A program made the translations under genes and the position numbers. Under the pieces are notes generated by a model. It was given only the letters and a program-made list of their open reading frames with translations, made no database searches and had not been told where the DNA came from. A stretch of 64,000 nt of DNA from Enchytraeus crypticus (Eukaryota > Annelida > Clitellata > Enchytraeida > Enchytraeidae), in contig CAJHZI010000447.1 in NCBI GenBank assembly GCA_905160935.1, forward strand, positions 2,111,001 through 2,175,000, written 5' to 3'. Positions 53,370 to 64,000 of this stretch are shown here, piece by piece. Positions within the stretch are counted from its first letter, which is position 1; each line of letters begins with the position of its first letter.

Positions 53370-53560
53370 TGAACTCTTTCGTAGCTCCAAATACTCTCAT
53401 GTTACTGCAATCCTCAAGTCATTGCACTGGCTCAAAGTTAGAGAATGTATTGCATACAAGATTGTCTCTTTAACATAAAAGTCCATCACTATAACCTGGC
53501 AATGGTTATATGACTCGCTTAGTATAAGTGAGACAAGCGTACGTACAGACAGTCATCTAC
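53370..53560 (+). mobile_element. CR1/L2-like LINE fragment (RT C-terminal part)
   Basis: It translates to SSKYSHVTAILKSLHWLKVR and ECIAYKIVSLT, the conserved stretch just before the end of CR1/L2 ORF2. Confidence 0.6.
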
Positions 53561-53649
53561 CAGGTCCTGTAAGTTGGTTTGGATACTCTATGTAGAACAT
53601 GCCGTGTGTCATTTGTGTAACTATTTACGAAATAAAGACGAAAAACGAA

Positions 53650-53791
53650 CAACTGGAGACATTGGCGAAGCCGTTAAGATACTCGACCGCCGATCAGTAG
53701 GTGGGGGTAAAAATCCGGGGCTCGCCCGTCACCATGACATCGATATTCGAGTGAGGAAACTGACGTTAACCTTAGCTTTACCAGCTTTAAC
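53650..53791 (+). repeat. SINE family A inserted in the CR1/L2-like fragment
   Basis: Complete copy; box B damaged (GGGTAAAAATCC). LINE sequence resumes at 53795-53960. Confidence 0.75.
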
Positions 53792-53794
53792 TCT

Positions 53795-53960
53795 AGAGAG
53801 ATTGATCATTCATTCTCGCAGCAAGCTGTCTAGGCGCTCCTTTCAGTATGATGCTCAGTATGCTCGCACCGTTTATGGACCCCTCACTCTGCTCATCGGT
53901 GTTGATTTGGCCCCACAGTGTTCGATGTTGCCATGGACAACAGTAGTTTTTTAATTATAT
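53795..53960 (+). mobile_element. CR1/L2-like LINE fragment, 3' end
   Basis: Shares TCGCAGCAAGCTGTCTAGGC and GTTCGATGTTGCCATGGACA with 38870 and 58675. Confidence 0.55.
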
Positions 53961-53999
53961 GGTTGCTATTGTTGTATATTTTGTATGAGAACTGCGATG

Positions 54000-54699
54000 A
54001 AATAAGATAATATCATCAGACTTAGCTAGTCTGTTTGTTGGACTCAGTAGCTGAACAGCCGTTCAATAGGAGAGATCAAAGAGAAGGTTTCTCCATGATC
54101 AATACAAACTGACACGGCTCCCAACGCAGCAAGCACAGGGGCAGGATTAGTTTTCTAAGATCCGGTAAGTGGATGTTCAATTTAGACATCAACATGGTTT
54201 AAACATGGTATACCCTGGAGTTATGAAGGATATGAGGAAAATAGTTCCTACTATATAAGTGTCGTTCCTTGTCGAGTTACTTTATTACTTTTTTACCTGG
54301 ACACAGAGTGAAAACATTCAATAGTAATAGTTTATTCATCAGATAATACTCGATAAATGTCTACAAAATTCGAATAACAAAATTATGTGGAATAATAACG
54401 AATTTTAACGTCAGTTTCCTCATACTATGAGATATCAGGGACGTTTCTGACATTAGTCTCGAATGAAGTTAAAATGGACGATAAGCCAGTAATAACTAGC
54501 TACTGAAGGCACAACTGACTAGCGAAATCAAAGCAACAATCAGATCAAGGAGCGGAACAGTTACGATGTCATGTCAAAAATTAAAAAATAGTTAAGTAAC
54601 TGGAAAGTAACAATATTCTGTCAGCGGCGCTCACAGCCTAACTTCAGAAGTTAGCGATTAAGAATGCTTAGAATAACAAAATGTCTAAATGTTAGAATG
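54000..54699. other. Intergenic, one short family D fragment near 54405
   Basis: No gene seen. Confidence 0.45.
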
Positions 54700-54915
54700 T
54701 CTCAATAGCGAAGGGGTAACGTCATGATGTTTTAAATGACAGATCCTGAGGTGATTTGAACCCTCGTGGGTTCGAATCCCAGCCGCGCTGATCTGAGAGT
54801 AAAATCTCGGACATTCACGGGACTGGTTACACGGAAAATGGAATAAATTGCCAAACGGTTTAAAGATGTGGTATTAAAAGTGATAGATATCAACACAGTT
54901 GATCATTTCACTATA
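54700..54915 (+). repeat. SINE family B
   Basis: Clear tRNA-like head with TCTCAATAGCGAAGGGGTAA and GGGTTCGAATCCCAGCC, tail GATATCAACACAGTTGATCA. Confidence 0.85.
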
Positions 54916-54956
54916 ATGCGTGTTTACTTTTTACTTGAAATATTAGACTGAAGAGC

Positions 54957-55160
54957 TTATCCTGATGTTTTAAATGACAGATCCTGAGGTGATTTGAACA
55001 CACGTGAGTTCGAATCCCAGCCGCGCTGATCTGAGAGTAAAATCTCGGACATTCACTGAACTGATTATATGGAAAATGGACTAAATTGCCAAACGGTTTA
55101 AACATTTGGTATTAAAAGTGATAGATGTCAACATAGTTGATCATTTCACAATAATGCGTG
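54957..55160 (+). repeat. SINE family B, tandem second copy lacking the head
   Basis: Begins within the unit at CCTGATGTTTTAAATGACAG. The remainder is very close to the copy just upstream. Confidence 0.85.
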
Positions 55161-55237
55161 TCTACTTTTTACTTTTTTAATCAACTAGCAATGATAATAT
55201 CAAAAACTATTAATCAACATACGGAAATATCTAATCA

Positions 55238-55655
55238 ATGGTAATATCAAAAACTATTAATCAATGTAAGAGATTATCTAATCAATGTAAGGAATTATCT
55301 AATCAATGCAAGGAATTATCTAATCAATATAAGGAATTATCTAATCAATGTAAGGAATTATCTAATCAATGTAAGGAATTATCTAATCAATGTAAGGAAT
55401 TATCTAATCAATGTAAGGAATTATCTAATCAATATATGGAATTATTAATCAAAGTAAGGAATTATCTAATCAATGTAGGGAATTATCTAATCAATGTAGG
55501 GAATTATCTAATCAATATAAGGAATTATCTAATCAATGTAAGGAATTATCTAATCAATGTAAGGAATTATCTAATCAATGTAAGGAATTATCTAATCAAT
55601 GTAAGGAATTATCTAATCAATGTAAGGAATTATCTAATCAATGTAAGGAATTATC
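55238..55655. repeat. 21-bp minisatellite just downstream of DERA
   Basis: About 20 units of GTAAGGAATTATCTAATCAA + T. It ends 36 bp from the DERA stop codon, so it lies in the 3' UTR or just beyond. Confidence 0.95.
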
Positions 55656-55690
55656 ATCTCAGAGGACTCCAGGAATTTATGCTCCGGACG

Positions 55691-55897
55691 TTAAGCGAGA
55701 GGAAGCTCGTGGGTAGCGGCGTATCTCCCAGTGGCGAAGTGGAAGAGTTGTCTCTCTATGTCCACCAGGAGGGCACTGGCGCCAATACGAAACAGATCCG
55801 GTTTAGTCCAGTCGTCGCCCAGCTCTTCCTTCATCAGCGCCATCCACGTCAGAGAGTCCTTAGCGCTGCGTATTCCTCCTGCTGGCTTGAAACCAAC
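55691..55897 (-). CDS. DERA: DERA last exon
   Basis: Acceptor TTGAACAG at 55898, phase 0 in, stop TAA at 55691-55693. It encodes VGFKPAGGIRSAKDSL, FRIGASALLVDIERQ and the C-terminal HELPLA. The Lys of GFKPAGGIR is an active-site residue. Confidence 0.93.
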   Translation of the reverse strand, partial: VGFKPAGGIRSAKDSLTWMALMKEELGDDWTKPDLFRIGASALLVDIERQLFHFATGRYAATHELPLA

Positions 55898-56039
55898 CTG
55901 TTCAATCAATCAATACAAGTTTTACATGTTACATTTAAACACTCACTTAATATACTAGAATTAAAATCATATCAAAATTTTGCGTAACGATAGCATATGT
56001 ATTATACATTTTACTAAGTATATTACGTAGATATCAGAT

Positions 56040-58300
56040 AGACTACATTTTGATTAAGCAACGGTACAGGAATAGTGCGAAGAATTCAAGGGCTTATTCA
56101 GGAGCCGATGTTAATTCAGACCACAATCTAGTAATGGCAAAAGTAAGGCTTCAGCTGAAGAAAATACTTAAGAAGAAAAGCAGTAAGAAATGGAATTTGA
56201 ACGGATTGAACGAGAAAATAAGTCAGTTTCAAGAAGTAGTTGAAAGAGAAGTTAAGGAAATGAAGGACTACAAAAGAACAGGGGTAAATGAAAGATGGTG
56301 TCAGCTAAAGGAGGCCATTAACATAGATGCAAAAGAAGTTTATGGCTTTCGTAAAGCAAATACAGCTAAAAAACCTTGGATCACAAGCGAGATAGTAGAC
56401 AAAATGGATGAAAAGAGGAAATGGAAAAGTATTGACACCAGTCATGGCCGAAGGAAATATAGAAGCTTAAACAATGAACTTAGAAGAATTACAGACAAAG
56501 CAAAAGATCATTGGTGGAGTGAAAAGTGTGATGATTTAGAAGAATATGATAGAAGAGGGAGATCGGATCTATTATACCAGGAAGTCAGGATATTAACAAG
56601 AACCGATAAGAAAAAGAAAAGAGATGCAAAGAACATTAGTAAAATGGGTAAAGATGGGGAATTGAAGACCGAGCTGAAAGAAGTAAAAGAAAGATGGAGA
56701 GAATATGTAGAGGAATTGTATGATAAGGCTGGTAAACCAGTTCAGGAGGATTTTAAAATAAAGAAGAAAATATCATAGAAAACGATAAAAGGGGCACCGA
56801 TATAATGAAGGAAGAAATTTATTCTGCAATTAAAAGTATGAAGAAGGGGAAAGCAGTAGGAATAGATGAAATCCCAGCAGAATTCTTGAAAATGTTGGAA
56901 GGAGAAACACTCAATAAGTTAATGGAGGTATGTATGGAAGTGTACAATACGGGTATTTTGCCAGACGACTTTACCAAGTCAGTAATGATCCCAATTCCCA
57001 AAAAAGCCAATGCTGTGGAGTGTTCGGATTAAAAAACAATCAGTTTAATATCTCATGCATCGAAGATCTTATTAAAGATAGTAAATAATCGCATTCAGCT
57101 GAAAGCAGAGATGATACTGAGCAAGACACAATTTGGTTTTAGGAAAGGATGCGGCACAAGAGAAGCAATAGGGGTATTGCGGGTTCTTTGCGAAAGAAGC
57201 TTAGAATATGGAAATGACGCTTTTGTATGCTTTGTAGACTTCGAGAAGGCCTTTGACAGGATTGATTAGATAACGATGATGAATATCTTAAAAAGAATAG
57301 GAATTGACTGGAGAGATAGAAGACTAATTTTGAACTTGCACATGAATCAAAGAGCAGTAATCAAAATCCAACAAGAATACTCAGAAGAAGGTCATGGAGT
57401 AAGACAAAGGTTGTAGCATTTCGCCGCTGCTGTTTAAAATTTACGCTGAGGCAATGATGGATGGAGCCATGGAAGACTTGGAAGAAGGAATAAAAGTAGG
57501 AGGGAATTTGTTACAAGATGTACGATTTGCAGATGACCAATGAATGGTAGCGGGCAGCGAGATTGGATTGCAGAAGATAATGGATAGGCTAAATGATACG
57601 GCTTTGAGATATGGCATGAAGATTAATATAAAAAAGACCAAGGTTATGAGAGTGTTCAAAAATAAAGTTGAAGTTAATATCACAATAAATGGTACAAAAT
57701 TGGAACAGGTAAGGAATTTCAAATATTTGGGTCATACTATAACCGATGACGGGAAATGTGAGACTGAAATATGCAGTAGGATTGCACAAGCAAAAGCGGC
57801 CTTTGGTAATAGAAAAGAACTATTAACAAAAAGTCTGAAGAAAGACACAAAGATAAAGATATTGAAAACTTTCGTTTGGACCACGCTATTGTATGGTTGG
57901 GAAACGTGGACCTTAAGGAAGGAAGATACTAGGAAACTGGAGGCATTGGAAATGTGGATTTGGAGAAGAATGGAGAGGATTAAAAAAAAAAAAAAAGCTA
58001 CACATGAGGAAGTTCTAGAGAGAGTTGGCACAGATAGACAGTTGATAAATGTATTAAGAAATAGGAAGAAGAGTTGGATAGGACACATTCTAAGGGGGGA
58101 AGATCTATTAAAAGAAGTCATAGAAGGTAGAATGGAAGGAAAAAGAGGCAGGGGTAGGCCGATATTAGGTATGTTAGATGATTTAAAGACCAACTCATAT
58201 GTGGAAATGAAGAGGAAGGCGGAAGACAGACAAGAGTGGAGGCGTTATATACCATGGACCTGCCAGTAGGCAGTGCACTAAAAGAGAGAAATTATGTAGA
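56040..58300 (+). mobile_element. 5'-truncated, decayed non-LTR retrotransposon (family 1) in the last DERA intron
   Basis: It lies antisense to DERA. The end of an APE-type endonuclease (GADVNSDHNLVMAK) is followed by RT regions (MKKGKAVGIDEIPAEFLK, FVDFEKAFDRID, a FADD box in VRFADDQ) and a C-terminal part with YLGHTI, LYGWETWTLR, a SWIGHILRGEDLL stretch and RGRGRP. Stops at about 57030, 57268 and 57415 and several frame changes break it. Clade is uncertain; RTE/BovB-like or a related APE-type clade. Five fragments of the same family lie elsewhere in the window. Confidence 0.85.
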
Positions 58301-58670
58301 TATGGTGAAATTTATATCTGTAATATACATATTTACAGATATTTATATATTAACATCATACATATATATTATATAATTATTTAACCTTAATAACATTACA
58401 ACAGTATAAATAGGAGAGATGAGGTCTCCCTCTTTCTCTCGCTCTCTCTATAACTTTCCCTACCTCTCTATAATGAGGTCCAACGTGCCCAACTACATTT
58501 ATAACTCACTTGCTCTTGTTCTAGATTGAAAGATGTAGCTTGTGTGAAGGCATTCTTCATGGCATCATGTAGCATTCCAATTAATAGAATCTCAAAAAAT
58601 ACATGCAGCTTGTGTTAATTTATTCATAAATTTCTCCAGCCCACAGCGAAAATATGATATCGGACAATGT
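58301..58670. other. DERA intron, nothing recognised
   Basis: AT-rich with a short TC run near 58425-58450. Confidence 0.5.
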
Positions 58671-58674
58671 ATCC

Positions 58675-58925
58675 TCGAGCTTTGAGGTTGGACAGTTAGG
58701 TCAAATGTTTTTTATCTTTGACCTATCCTATTCAACCACTGCACAGGAACTGAGACCAACACGTAAACCTCCATTCCACTATTACCCTTCCTCTGACTGA
58801 ACCCCCGGATTTTGGCTAGCAACGTTTTGGACCCCATACTCTGCTCATCGGATTGGATTTGGTACCACAGTGCTCAATGTTGTCATGGACGACAGTAGCA
58901 CGCTAATTCTGTTGTTGTTGTATGC
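58675..58925 (+). mobile_element. CR1/L2-like LINE 3' end
   Basis: TTTTTTATCTTTGACCTATC to TTCTGTTGTTGTTGTATG; homologous to 39010-39215 and 53795-53960. Confidence 0.6.
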
Positions 58926-59475
58926 TCGGATTTAGGATTGAGGGTTGCTAGTGTTGGGTCGAATTTTTGAAACCGTAATTCTTAAGAGTTAGAGACAGGA
59001 GGGACATAGGCTCAAGTCCGGGTAGGTTGAGATGTGGGATCACTAGCGGACAAATTTTAAAGTTATTTTTTGATTAGTACTTTCAGAGGTTTGGATGTGG
59101 GAGCAACAAATGCCAATAAAGTGCGTCAGTTAGTCCATTTGACTGGCTAAGATAGTGACCATTACTTTACGCAGGCAAAGTGATTTATTCTGATAAACAC
59201 TCCTACAACATAACGAAATCTCATTTTAATACTGAAATTGAAAGACATTGCAAAGCCACGATCACTCGCTATAACCTCTGACTACAAGCTTGTAGCTGCT
59301 TGTAGCTATGAAGTACATGCGTTAGCTGTATCTGAAACAACTAATAGAACTTTTGATAATTCTTGCTACTAAAAAGTAAATTTATCACTACTTTTTAATT
59401 TTATCAATGGTAATAAACGAGGCCCATCAGAAAACCAAAAATTATACACATCGACAATTATAGCCAGTTACTTAC

Positions 59476-59588
59476 CTTAAATCCAGTTTTATGATAGTAC
59501 TCTCTGATGGCTCTGACCATCACCAAGGCTACAGGCAGTATTGCGTTGACCGACTCTTTACCAGTCGAGGTCTTAATGAAGTCGGCAC
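59476..59588 (-). CDS. DERA: DERA exon with the Schiff-base lysine
   Basis: Acceptor GATACAG at 59589, donor GTAAGT ending at 59475; phase 1 in, phase 0 out. It encodes ADFIKTSTGKESVNAILPVA and then VRAIREYYHKTGFK. Confidence 0.93.
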
Positions 59589-59954
59589 CTGTATCATCGA
59601 ACATGAACTGATCCATAACATGCGTTTAGTGTCACAAGACAACACACAATGTTATAGAGAGGAAGGTGATTAATATGTATAAATCAAATCAGTACAGAGA
59701 CACGTAGATTCTAATCACACTTTTCGTTATTGTCAAGACAAAAAAGCGTCTAAAGCTGGGCGTGCAGTATTTTAATAGCGACACGTACATAGTACAGTCA
59801 GTTGTATTGAAGGATATTCAGTAGTCGTGCGCAGTCTAACAGTCGTCAGTCCATATCTCTACTGGCAAAACTTATGCATAGTTATCTGTAAGATTAATTT
59901 CTGTTATATTAGTTATGCGTTCGATTAGCTATCTGTTAATAATAATTAAAATAA

Positions 59955-60080
59955 AGGTTTAACATCCGTTTTCTCATACAAGGATGATGTCAGGGACGTC
60001 AGATTAGTTATCTGTTAGATTAGTTATCTGTTAGATTAGTTATATGTTAGATTAGTTATCTGTCAGATTGGATATCTGTT
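59955..60080 (+). repeat. Family D fragment followed by a 17-bp tandem repeat
   Basis: AAAGGTTTAACATCCGTTTT ... CAGGGACGTC, then four to five units of GATTAGTTATCTGTTA. Confidence 0.7.
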
Positions 60081-60090
60081 AAAATTATAA

Positions 60091-60224
60091 AGTACAGCTA
60101 ATATTAACGTTACTTTCCTCACTCGAAAGTGATGTCAGTGACAGGCGAGCCCAAGATTTAAACCTCGCACATACTGATCCTTTGTCGAACAGCCTACGAC
60201 ATCGCCAATGGCTCCAACCATTAA
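60091..60224 (-). repeat. SINE family A
   Basis: From GCTAATATTAACGTTAC to GACATCGCCAATGGCTCC. Confidence 0.75.
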
Positions 60225-60599
60225 AATTAATTATCAGTTAGATATGTTAGGTTGCAAACGCAGAAACCCTAGATCATATATCAGCTTTTGCTCTTCCACA
60301 AGACAACACAATTTTGAAGAGCAGAGGTCTATCAATAATTATAAATGTTAAGATGTCATATGACTGTACAATATATTAATCAATCCCTTAATGACTGCAT
60401 AAGGATGAAAAGTGATGCGCGAAACTCGTTGTTCTTCAATACAATACAAACAGTTACAGAATTGAACTCTACCTACATGTACATGTATACTCAAGCCATA
60501 TTAAACTCATCAGGATCGTTTCATATAAATCATCCATCCAGCAAATAAACACGTACATAATGTTCATGTATCGTATACAATGTAGGGAGAGTGACAGAC

Positions 60600-60728
60600 C
60601 AGCCATCATGCAGACCATGCTGGCCTTGTAGACATTGGACAGACTGCCGAGCTCTCCAGTGGCTAGAATAGTCTTGAGATGAGCCTTGCCGCAGGCTTCC
60701 TTCATCTGCTTCACCTCCTCATACACCT
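60600..60728 (-). CDS. DERA: DERA exon
   Basis: Acceptor TTGATGTAG at 60729, donor GTCTGT ending at 60594; phase 1 in and out. It encodes VYEEVKQMKEACGKA, HLKTILATGELGSL and VCMMAG. Confidence 0.93.
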
Positions 60729-60940
60729 CTACATCAATTAACACATACAGCTTATCAATTAACACATACAGCTTATTAATTAACACATACAGCTTATCAA
60801 TTAACACATACAGCTTATCAATTAACACATACAGCTTATCAATTAACACATACAGCTTATCAATTAACACATACAGCTTATCAATTAACACATACAGCTT
60901 ATCAATTAACACATACAGCTTATCAATTAACATATAGTTT
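60729..60940. repeat. 21-bp minisatellite abutting the DERA splice acceptor
   Basis: About ten units of TTAACACATACAGCTTATCA + A. The unit nearest the exon runs into the acceptor itself (minus strand: TTAATTGATGTAG). Confidence 0.95.
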
Positions 60941-61640
60941 ATAAATTAGGACATACATATTATCATTTAATAAGCACAGCTTAACAATTAAAACGCACAG
61001 CTTATTAATTGAATATACTGTATGTGTTAATTGATAAAGATCATCTTAGGAAGTGACTGCTTTTTAAGTATAGGTTAAACAACAGCAGTTTTCAAAGTAG
61101 AAGGAAAAATTCCTACAAAAAGTGAAAGATAACCAGATGGGTGATTGGAGGAAGGAGAGCATCAATGCATGATTTAAGTAAAATTAATATAATTATACCT
61201 ATAAACCTTTTATAATATGTTGTGGTAGCTCTGCTCAGATAATAAACATAACCTAGTGGGGAAGTGGGGAGGGGTTTGTGTTTACATTGACGGCAGGCAG
61301 AGTTGAATCTACTCATAGAGTATTATATATTTGTTCATAACAAATATAACATAACGACATCGCATAAATTAGAAAATTACATATATGTTAATTACTTATC
61401 AAATGATGATAAAATAATGTCTAAATTTACATTTAGTATATGTCTAGATAGAAAACCCAGAAAGGATATTTTACATTTATTGGGTATGTTGCATTGTAAA
61501 TTGAAGCTGCAAAAAACAACTAGCAGATGATTGTACTGTGGTGCCTCCAGTGACAAAGAAATGTACAAGGTGATTTTGTCAAAGTACACAAGGTTTATAA
61601 AAGGTCTATTGAAAAATTTACCACGGGAAATGCTATTACA
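60941..61640. other. DERA intron, nothing recognised
   Basis: AT-rich; degenerate copies of the 21-bp unit fade out to about 61030. Confidence 0.5.
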
Positions 61641-61646
61641 ATTCAC

Positions 61647-61740
61647 AGCAATACTATTGAAGTATTGCTAATGAATTGTAGTAGCATTGGATGCTATTAC
61701 AATTCATAGCAATAACCTATTGCTATGAATTGTAATTGCT
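61647..61740. repeat. Nested palindromes around ATTGCTATGAATTGTAAT
   Basis: A hairpin at about 61690-61738 (GCTATTACAATTCATAGCAA and its complement), plus a related arm at 61630-61685. Confidence 0.75.
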
Positions 61741-61819
61741 CCCTAATTCCCCTAATACTATTGAAAAAGGCTATATTATATATAAACCGTTTTTGATTAG
61801 CGTACCGGCTTTCATTAAG

Positions 61820-61950
61820 GACCTTACTTCTCCTCAGCACATTTCTTTTGCAGATTGGTCTGGGTGAATGGATCTGTAGTGATGTGTGCTGTGGGGACGT
61901 TCCTGACATCATCCCTGGATGAGGAAATGGACGTTAAACCTTTATTATTA
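61820..61950 (-). repeat. Dispersed repeat family D
   Basis: Reverse complement of the copy at 26587; followed by (TTA)n at 61943-61969. Confidence 0.7.
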
Positions 61951-62002
61951 TTATTATTATTATTATTATAGAACATTAGTAGGAAGAAAAGAGACATCAA
62001 AC

Positions 62003-62137
62003 CTTCCCACTGTCCAGTCAGTGCATATTGACGATTAATGACGATGTCTATTTCACTGGCGCCCTCTGCCACAGCGTAACGTATCTCATCCAATCTCGTG
62101 CTCAGTGGGGTTTGTCCCGCTGGAAAACCAGTCGCCA
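62003..62137 (-). CDS. DERA: DERA exon
   Basis: Acceptor TTTGCAG at 62138, donor GTTTGA (weak) ending at 61997; phase 1 in and out. It encodes ATGFPAGQTPLSTRLDEIRY, then EIDIVINRQYALTGQWE. Confidence 0.93.
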
Positions 62138-62565
62138 CTGCAAACAAAAGTTGTGTATTAAAATATTTATATATAATACTGAATTGTATTCCAGTCTTAA
62201 TTGTATTACATTCTTGAATTGAATGTAATTTATTATATTATATTTTTGCATTCTGTGATATTCATTGCATTCGTAATGCCATCAAAGTCGTGATTGTTTT
62301 TACAGTTTAACTTTATTCTAGTCGTAATAGTATTTAAGTTATATTTTTTATTAAATTCTTAATTATATACCAGTCTTAATTATATTCTAGTTGTGCAATG
62401 AAACTAATAATATGCATAAGTCGTTGATTCCTGGTATAGGATTAATTGAGGGATGCTGATGAGCTAGATGAATGAATACAGATTTTTCTTTTGGACCTGC
62501 TAGTTAGAAGAGAATTGCATACAAAGTGTCATAGATAACAGAAATAAAAATTTAGCACAGTGTAC
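62138..62565. other. DERA intron, nothing recognised
   Basis: AT-rich; loosely repeated CTTAATTGTATTAC-like words at 62190-62400. Confidence 0.5.
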
Positions 62566-62664
62566 CTGAAGCAATAGGAATGTTGCTAGCACCAGCAGCT
62601 TTCAAAGCTTTCACACAGTCCGGCACTCTGTTAGGATACACACACACGGCTCCACAGGTAATAC
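62566..62664 (-). CDS. DERA: DERA exon
   Basis: Acceptor CTGTAG at 62665, donor GTACAC ending at 62560; phase 1 in and out. It encodes ITCGAVCVYPNRVPDCVKAL and then AGASNIPIAS. Confidence 0.92.
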
Positions 62665-62697
62665 CTACAGAAACATATTAAAGGTTACAAATATTTA

Positions 62698-62830
62698 AAG
62701 CTAAAGTCAAGTTTATCGTTAGTTTCCTTCTAGAATAGCATGTCAGTGACATCCCCGTCACTGCACTGGATTTGAACCCTGCACCTACTGATCTGCAGTT
62801 AAACAACTTGCCAACCAGCCACCGGCTCAG
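62698..62830 (-). repeat. Diverged SINE family A
   Basis: Contains GGATTTGAACCCTGCACCTA and part of the tail; other parts differ. Confidence 0.6.
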
Positions 62831-63454
62831 CCCACTAACATCATACACAAATAATAGTAAATAATCATAAAGGCTACACGTCCATTTCCTCCTATAAGGC
62901 ATAAGGAAGTTGTCAGGGATACAACACTCCATTCTTGCTTTTCAAATTCTTTTCATTCTCGTTTTTCCATGCCAAATCTCTTGTTAATCCTCAACGTCCG
63001 CTCTTCTCCTATCCTCAGCCATGGACTCCTCAGCATACAATATACACTAGGTGATGGTAAGCTGTATAATACACGTATGTTAAGGTGTTGATACCTCAGC
63101 CAATTTTATTCCAACCTCCAGCCTACCCTACTCTTAACACCATGCTTACTCTTCGCCTACCCTAATCCTCTATCTTCATCCTCCAGTCTACCCTATCCCT
63201 ACCTCAATGTTTACACTTCACCTACCCTCCCCCAATATTTCCTCAACCTCCAGCTTACTCTAACCCTATCTCCAGCAGAGGGTCGAATTAAGGACTGCGG
63301 GTGATTGAGTATTTTCGGAGGCAAATAATATCATAGCCAGGCGGGTTTTTGCCTTGAGGCTCAAGCGGGACATTTACCCTGCCCTATTCTATGCATTATA
63401 CAAAACATTTGAATAAAATACAATATATATTTGTAGAAGTATATACATGTAAAC
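62831..63454. other. DERA intron; C/T-rich stretch at 62980-63270
   Basis: Pyrimidine-rich sequence with repeated CTACCCTA-like words, no gene seen. Confidence 0.5.
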
Positions 63455-63855
63455 ATGACAGGATCTCTCTCTCTTACTGCACTGCCTACTGGCAGGTCCA
63501 TGGCACATAACGCCTCCACTCTTCTCTGTCTTCCGCCTTCCTCTTCATTTCCATATATGAGTAGGTCTTTAAATCATCTAACATACCTAATCTCGGCCTG
63601 CTCCTGCCTCTTTTTCCTTCCATTCTACCTTCTATGACCTCTTTTTATAGACCTTCCCCCCTTAGAATGTGTCCTATCCATCTCTTCTTCCTATTTCGTA
63701 ATACATTTATCAACTGTCTATCTGTGCCAACTCTCTCCAGGACTTCCTCATTTGTAACCGTTTGAGTCCAGCTAATCCTCTCCATTCTTCTCCAAATCCA
63801 CATTTCCAATGCCTCCAGTTTCCTAATATCGTCCTTCCTTGAGGTCCATGAAAGG
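63455..63855 (-). mobile_element. Non-LTR retrotransposon family 1, 3' part
   Basis: Reverse complement of about 57890-58290. It is followed at 63845-63888 by an inverted piece of itself (GGAAGATATTAGGAAACTGG), giving a fold-back. Confidence 0.75.
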
Positions 63856-63984
63856 AAGATATTAGGAAACTGGAGGCATTGGAAATCTAAATGAAAGGAT
63901 ATCTAAATAAAATGTTACTAATAAAGGATGGGGCCACTCTAGAGGCGGGGGCTGTGGTGGCTTCAGCCACTGCCCAATACTTAC

Positions 63985-64000
63985 CGAAATCATTCATGTT
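63985..64000 (-). CDS. DERA: DERA exon, 3' end only
   Basis: Donor G|GTAAGT at 63979-63984, phase 1. The 16 bases encode NMNDF and join the next exon as a Gly codon. Continues beyond the window. Confidence 0.8.

Larger units (their letters stand above)
55691..64000 (-). other. DERA: Gene locus: deoxyribose-phosphate aldolase (DERA), 5' end outside window
   Basis: Minus-strand exons 63985-64000, 62566-62664, 62003-62137, 60600-60728, 59476-59588 and 55691-55897 join in one frame with phases 1,1,1,1,0. They cover about 230 C-terminal residues of the roughly 320-residue animal enzyme. DERA splits 2-deoxyribose-5-phosphate into glyceraldehyde-3-phosphate and acetaldehyde in the cytosol, by a Schiff base on lysine. 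The catalytic lysine is in FIKTSTGKE and the second active-site lysine in GFKPAGGIR; the conserved HLKTILATGELG and ATGFPAG are present. The N-terminal exons lie beyond 64000. Confidence 0.93.

Noticed and set aside
55238-55987. 249-codon plus-strand frame starting in the 21-bp array and running over DERA
   Set aside because: Repeat frame fused to the antisense of the DERA last exon.
60469-60933. 154-codon minus-strand frame joining the 21-bp array to DERA
   Set aside because: Only its exon part (60600-60728) is coding; the rest is array and intron read-through.

Overview
The window looks like nuclear DNA of a bilaterian animal, most likely a marine invertebrate. It is AT-rich, has spliced genes with GT/AG introns, is full of tRNA-derived SINEs, non-LTR retrotransposon fragments, microsatellites and minisatellites, and carries an IL-17-like cytokine gene, an animal-type deoxyribose-phosphate aldolase (DERA) gene and a cysteine-rich receptor-like gene. 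The species cannot be fixed from sequence alone.

Region 1 (1 to about 11.5 kb) is most of a Maverick/Polinton (adintovirus-like) element, cut by the left window edge inside its protein-primed DNA polymerase B. In order on the plus strand: PolB C-terminus, a C2H2-finger protein, a zinc-ribbon protein, a packaging ATPase, a small conserved-looking protein, a phospholipase A2-like protein that runs by a -1 step into a retroviral-type integrase, a coiled-coil protein with a Polinton-type C-terminal domain, a penton-like and a hexon-like capsid protein, a small basic protein between them, a frameshifted hydrophobic peptide gene, an adenain-type protease, a two-helix membrane protein and a fibre-like protein. 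One small gene is on the minus strand and is broken. Genes are 1 to 70 bp apart and nearly all start codons sit in TAAATG, usually AATAAATG. Downstream lie two copies of a 75-bp repeat flanking a lone chromodomain-like ORF.

Region 2 (11.5 to 12.6 kb) has an intron-plus-single-coding-exon gene for a 205-residue protein with an Alba-like pattern.

Region 3 (14.2 to 28.5 kb) is a plus-strand gene of at least 11 exons for a type I membrane protein built of GCC2/GCC3-like cysteine-rich repeats, with one exon pair duplicated. Several of its splice junctions have been copied into minisatellites.

Region 4 (28.5 to 43.7 kb) is gene-poor and repeat-rich, including a hAT-like element with an 8-bp target duplication.

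Region 5 (43.7 to 51.9 kb) is a five-exon plus-strand gene for a secreted IL-17-like cystine-knot protein; a 1.7-kb satellite fills the end of its last intron.

Region 6 (52 to 64 kb) is a minus-strand DERA gene (six exons seen, 5' end outside the window), with a decayed non-LTR retrotransposon inside its last intron and 21-bp minisatellites beside two of its exons. Intron phases of all three host genes were followed by hand and join without a break.
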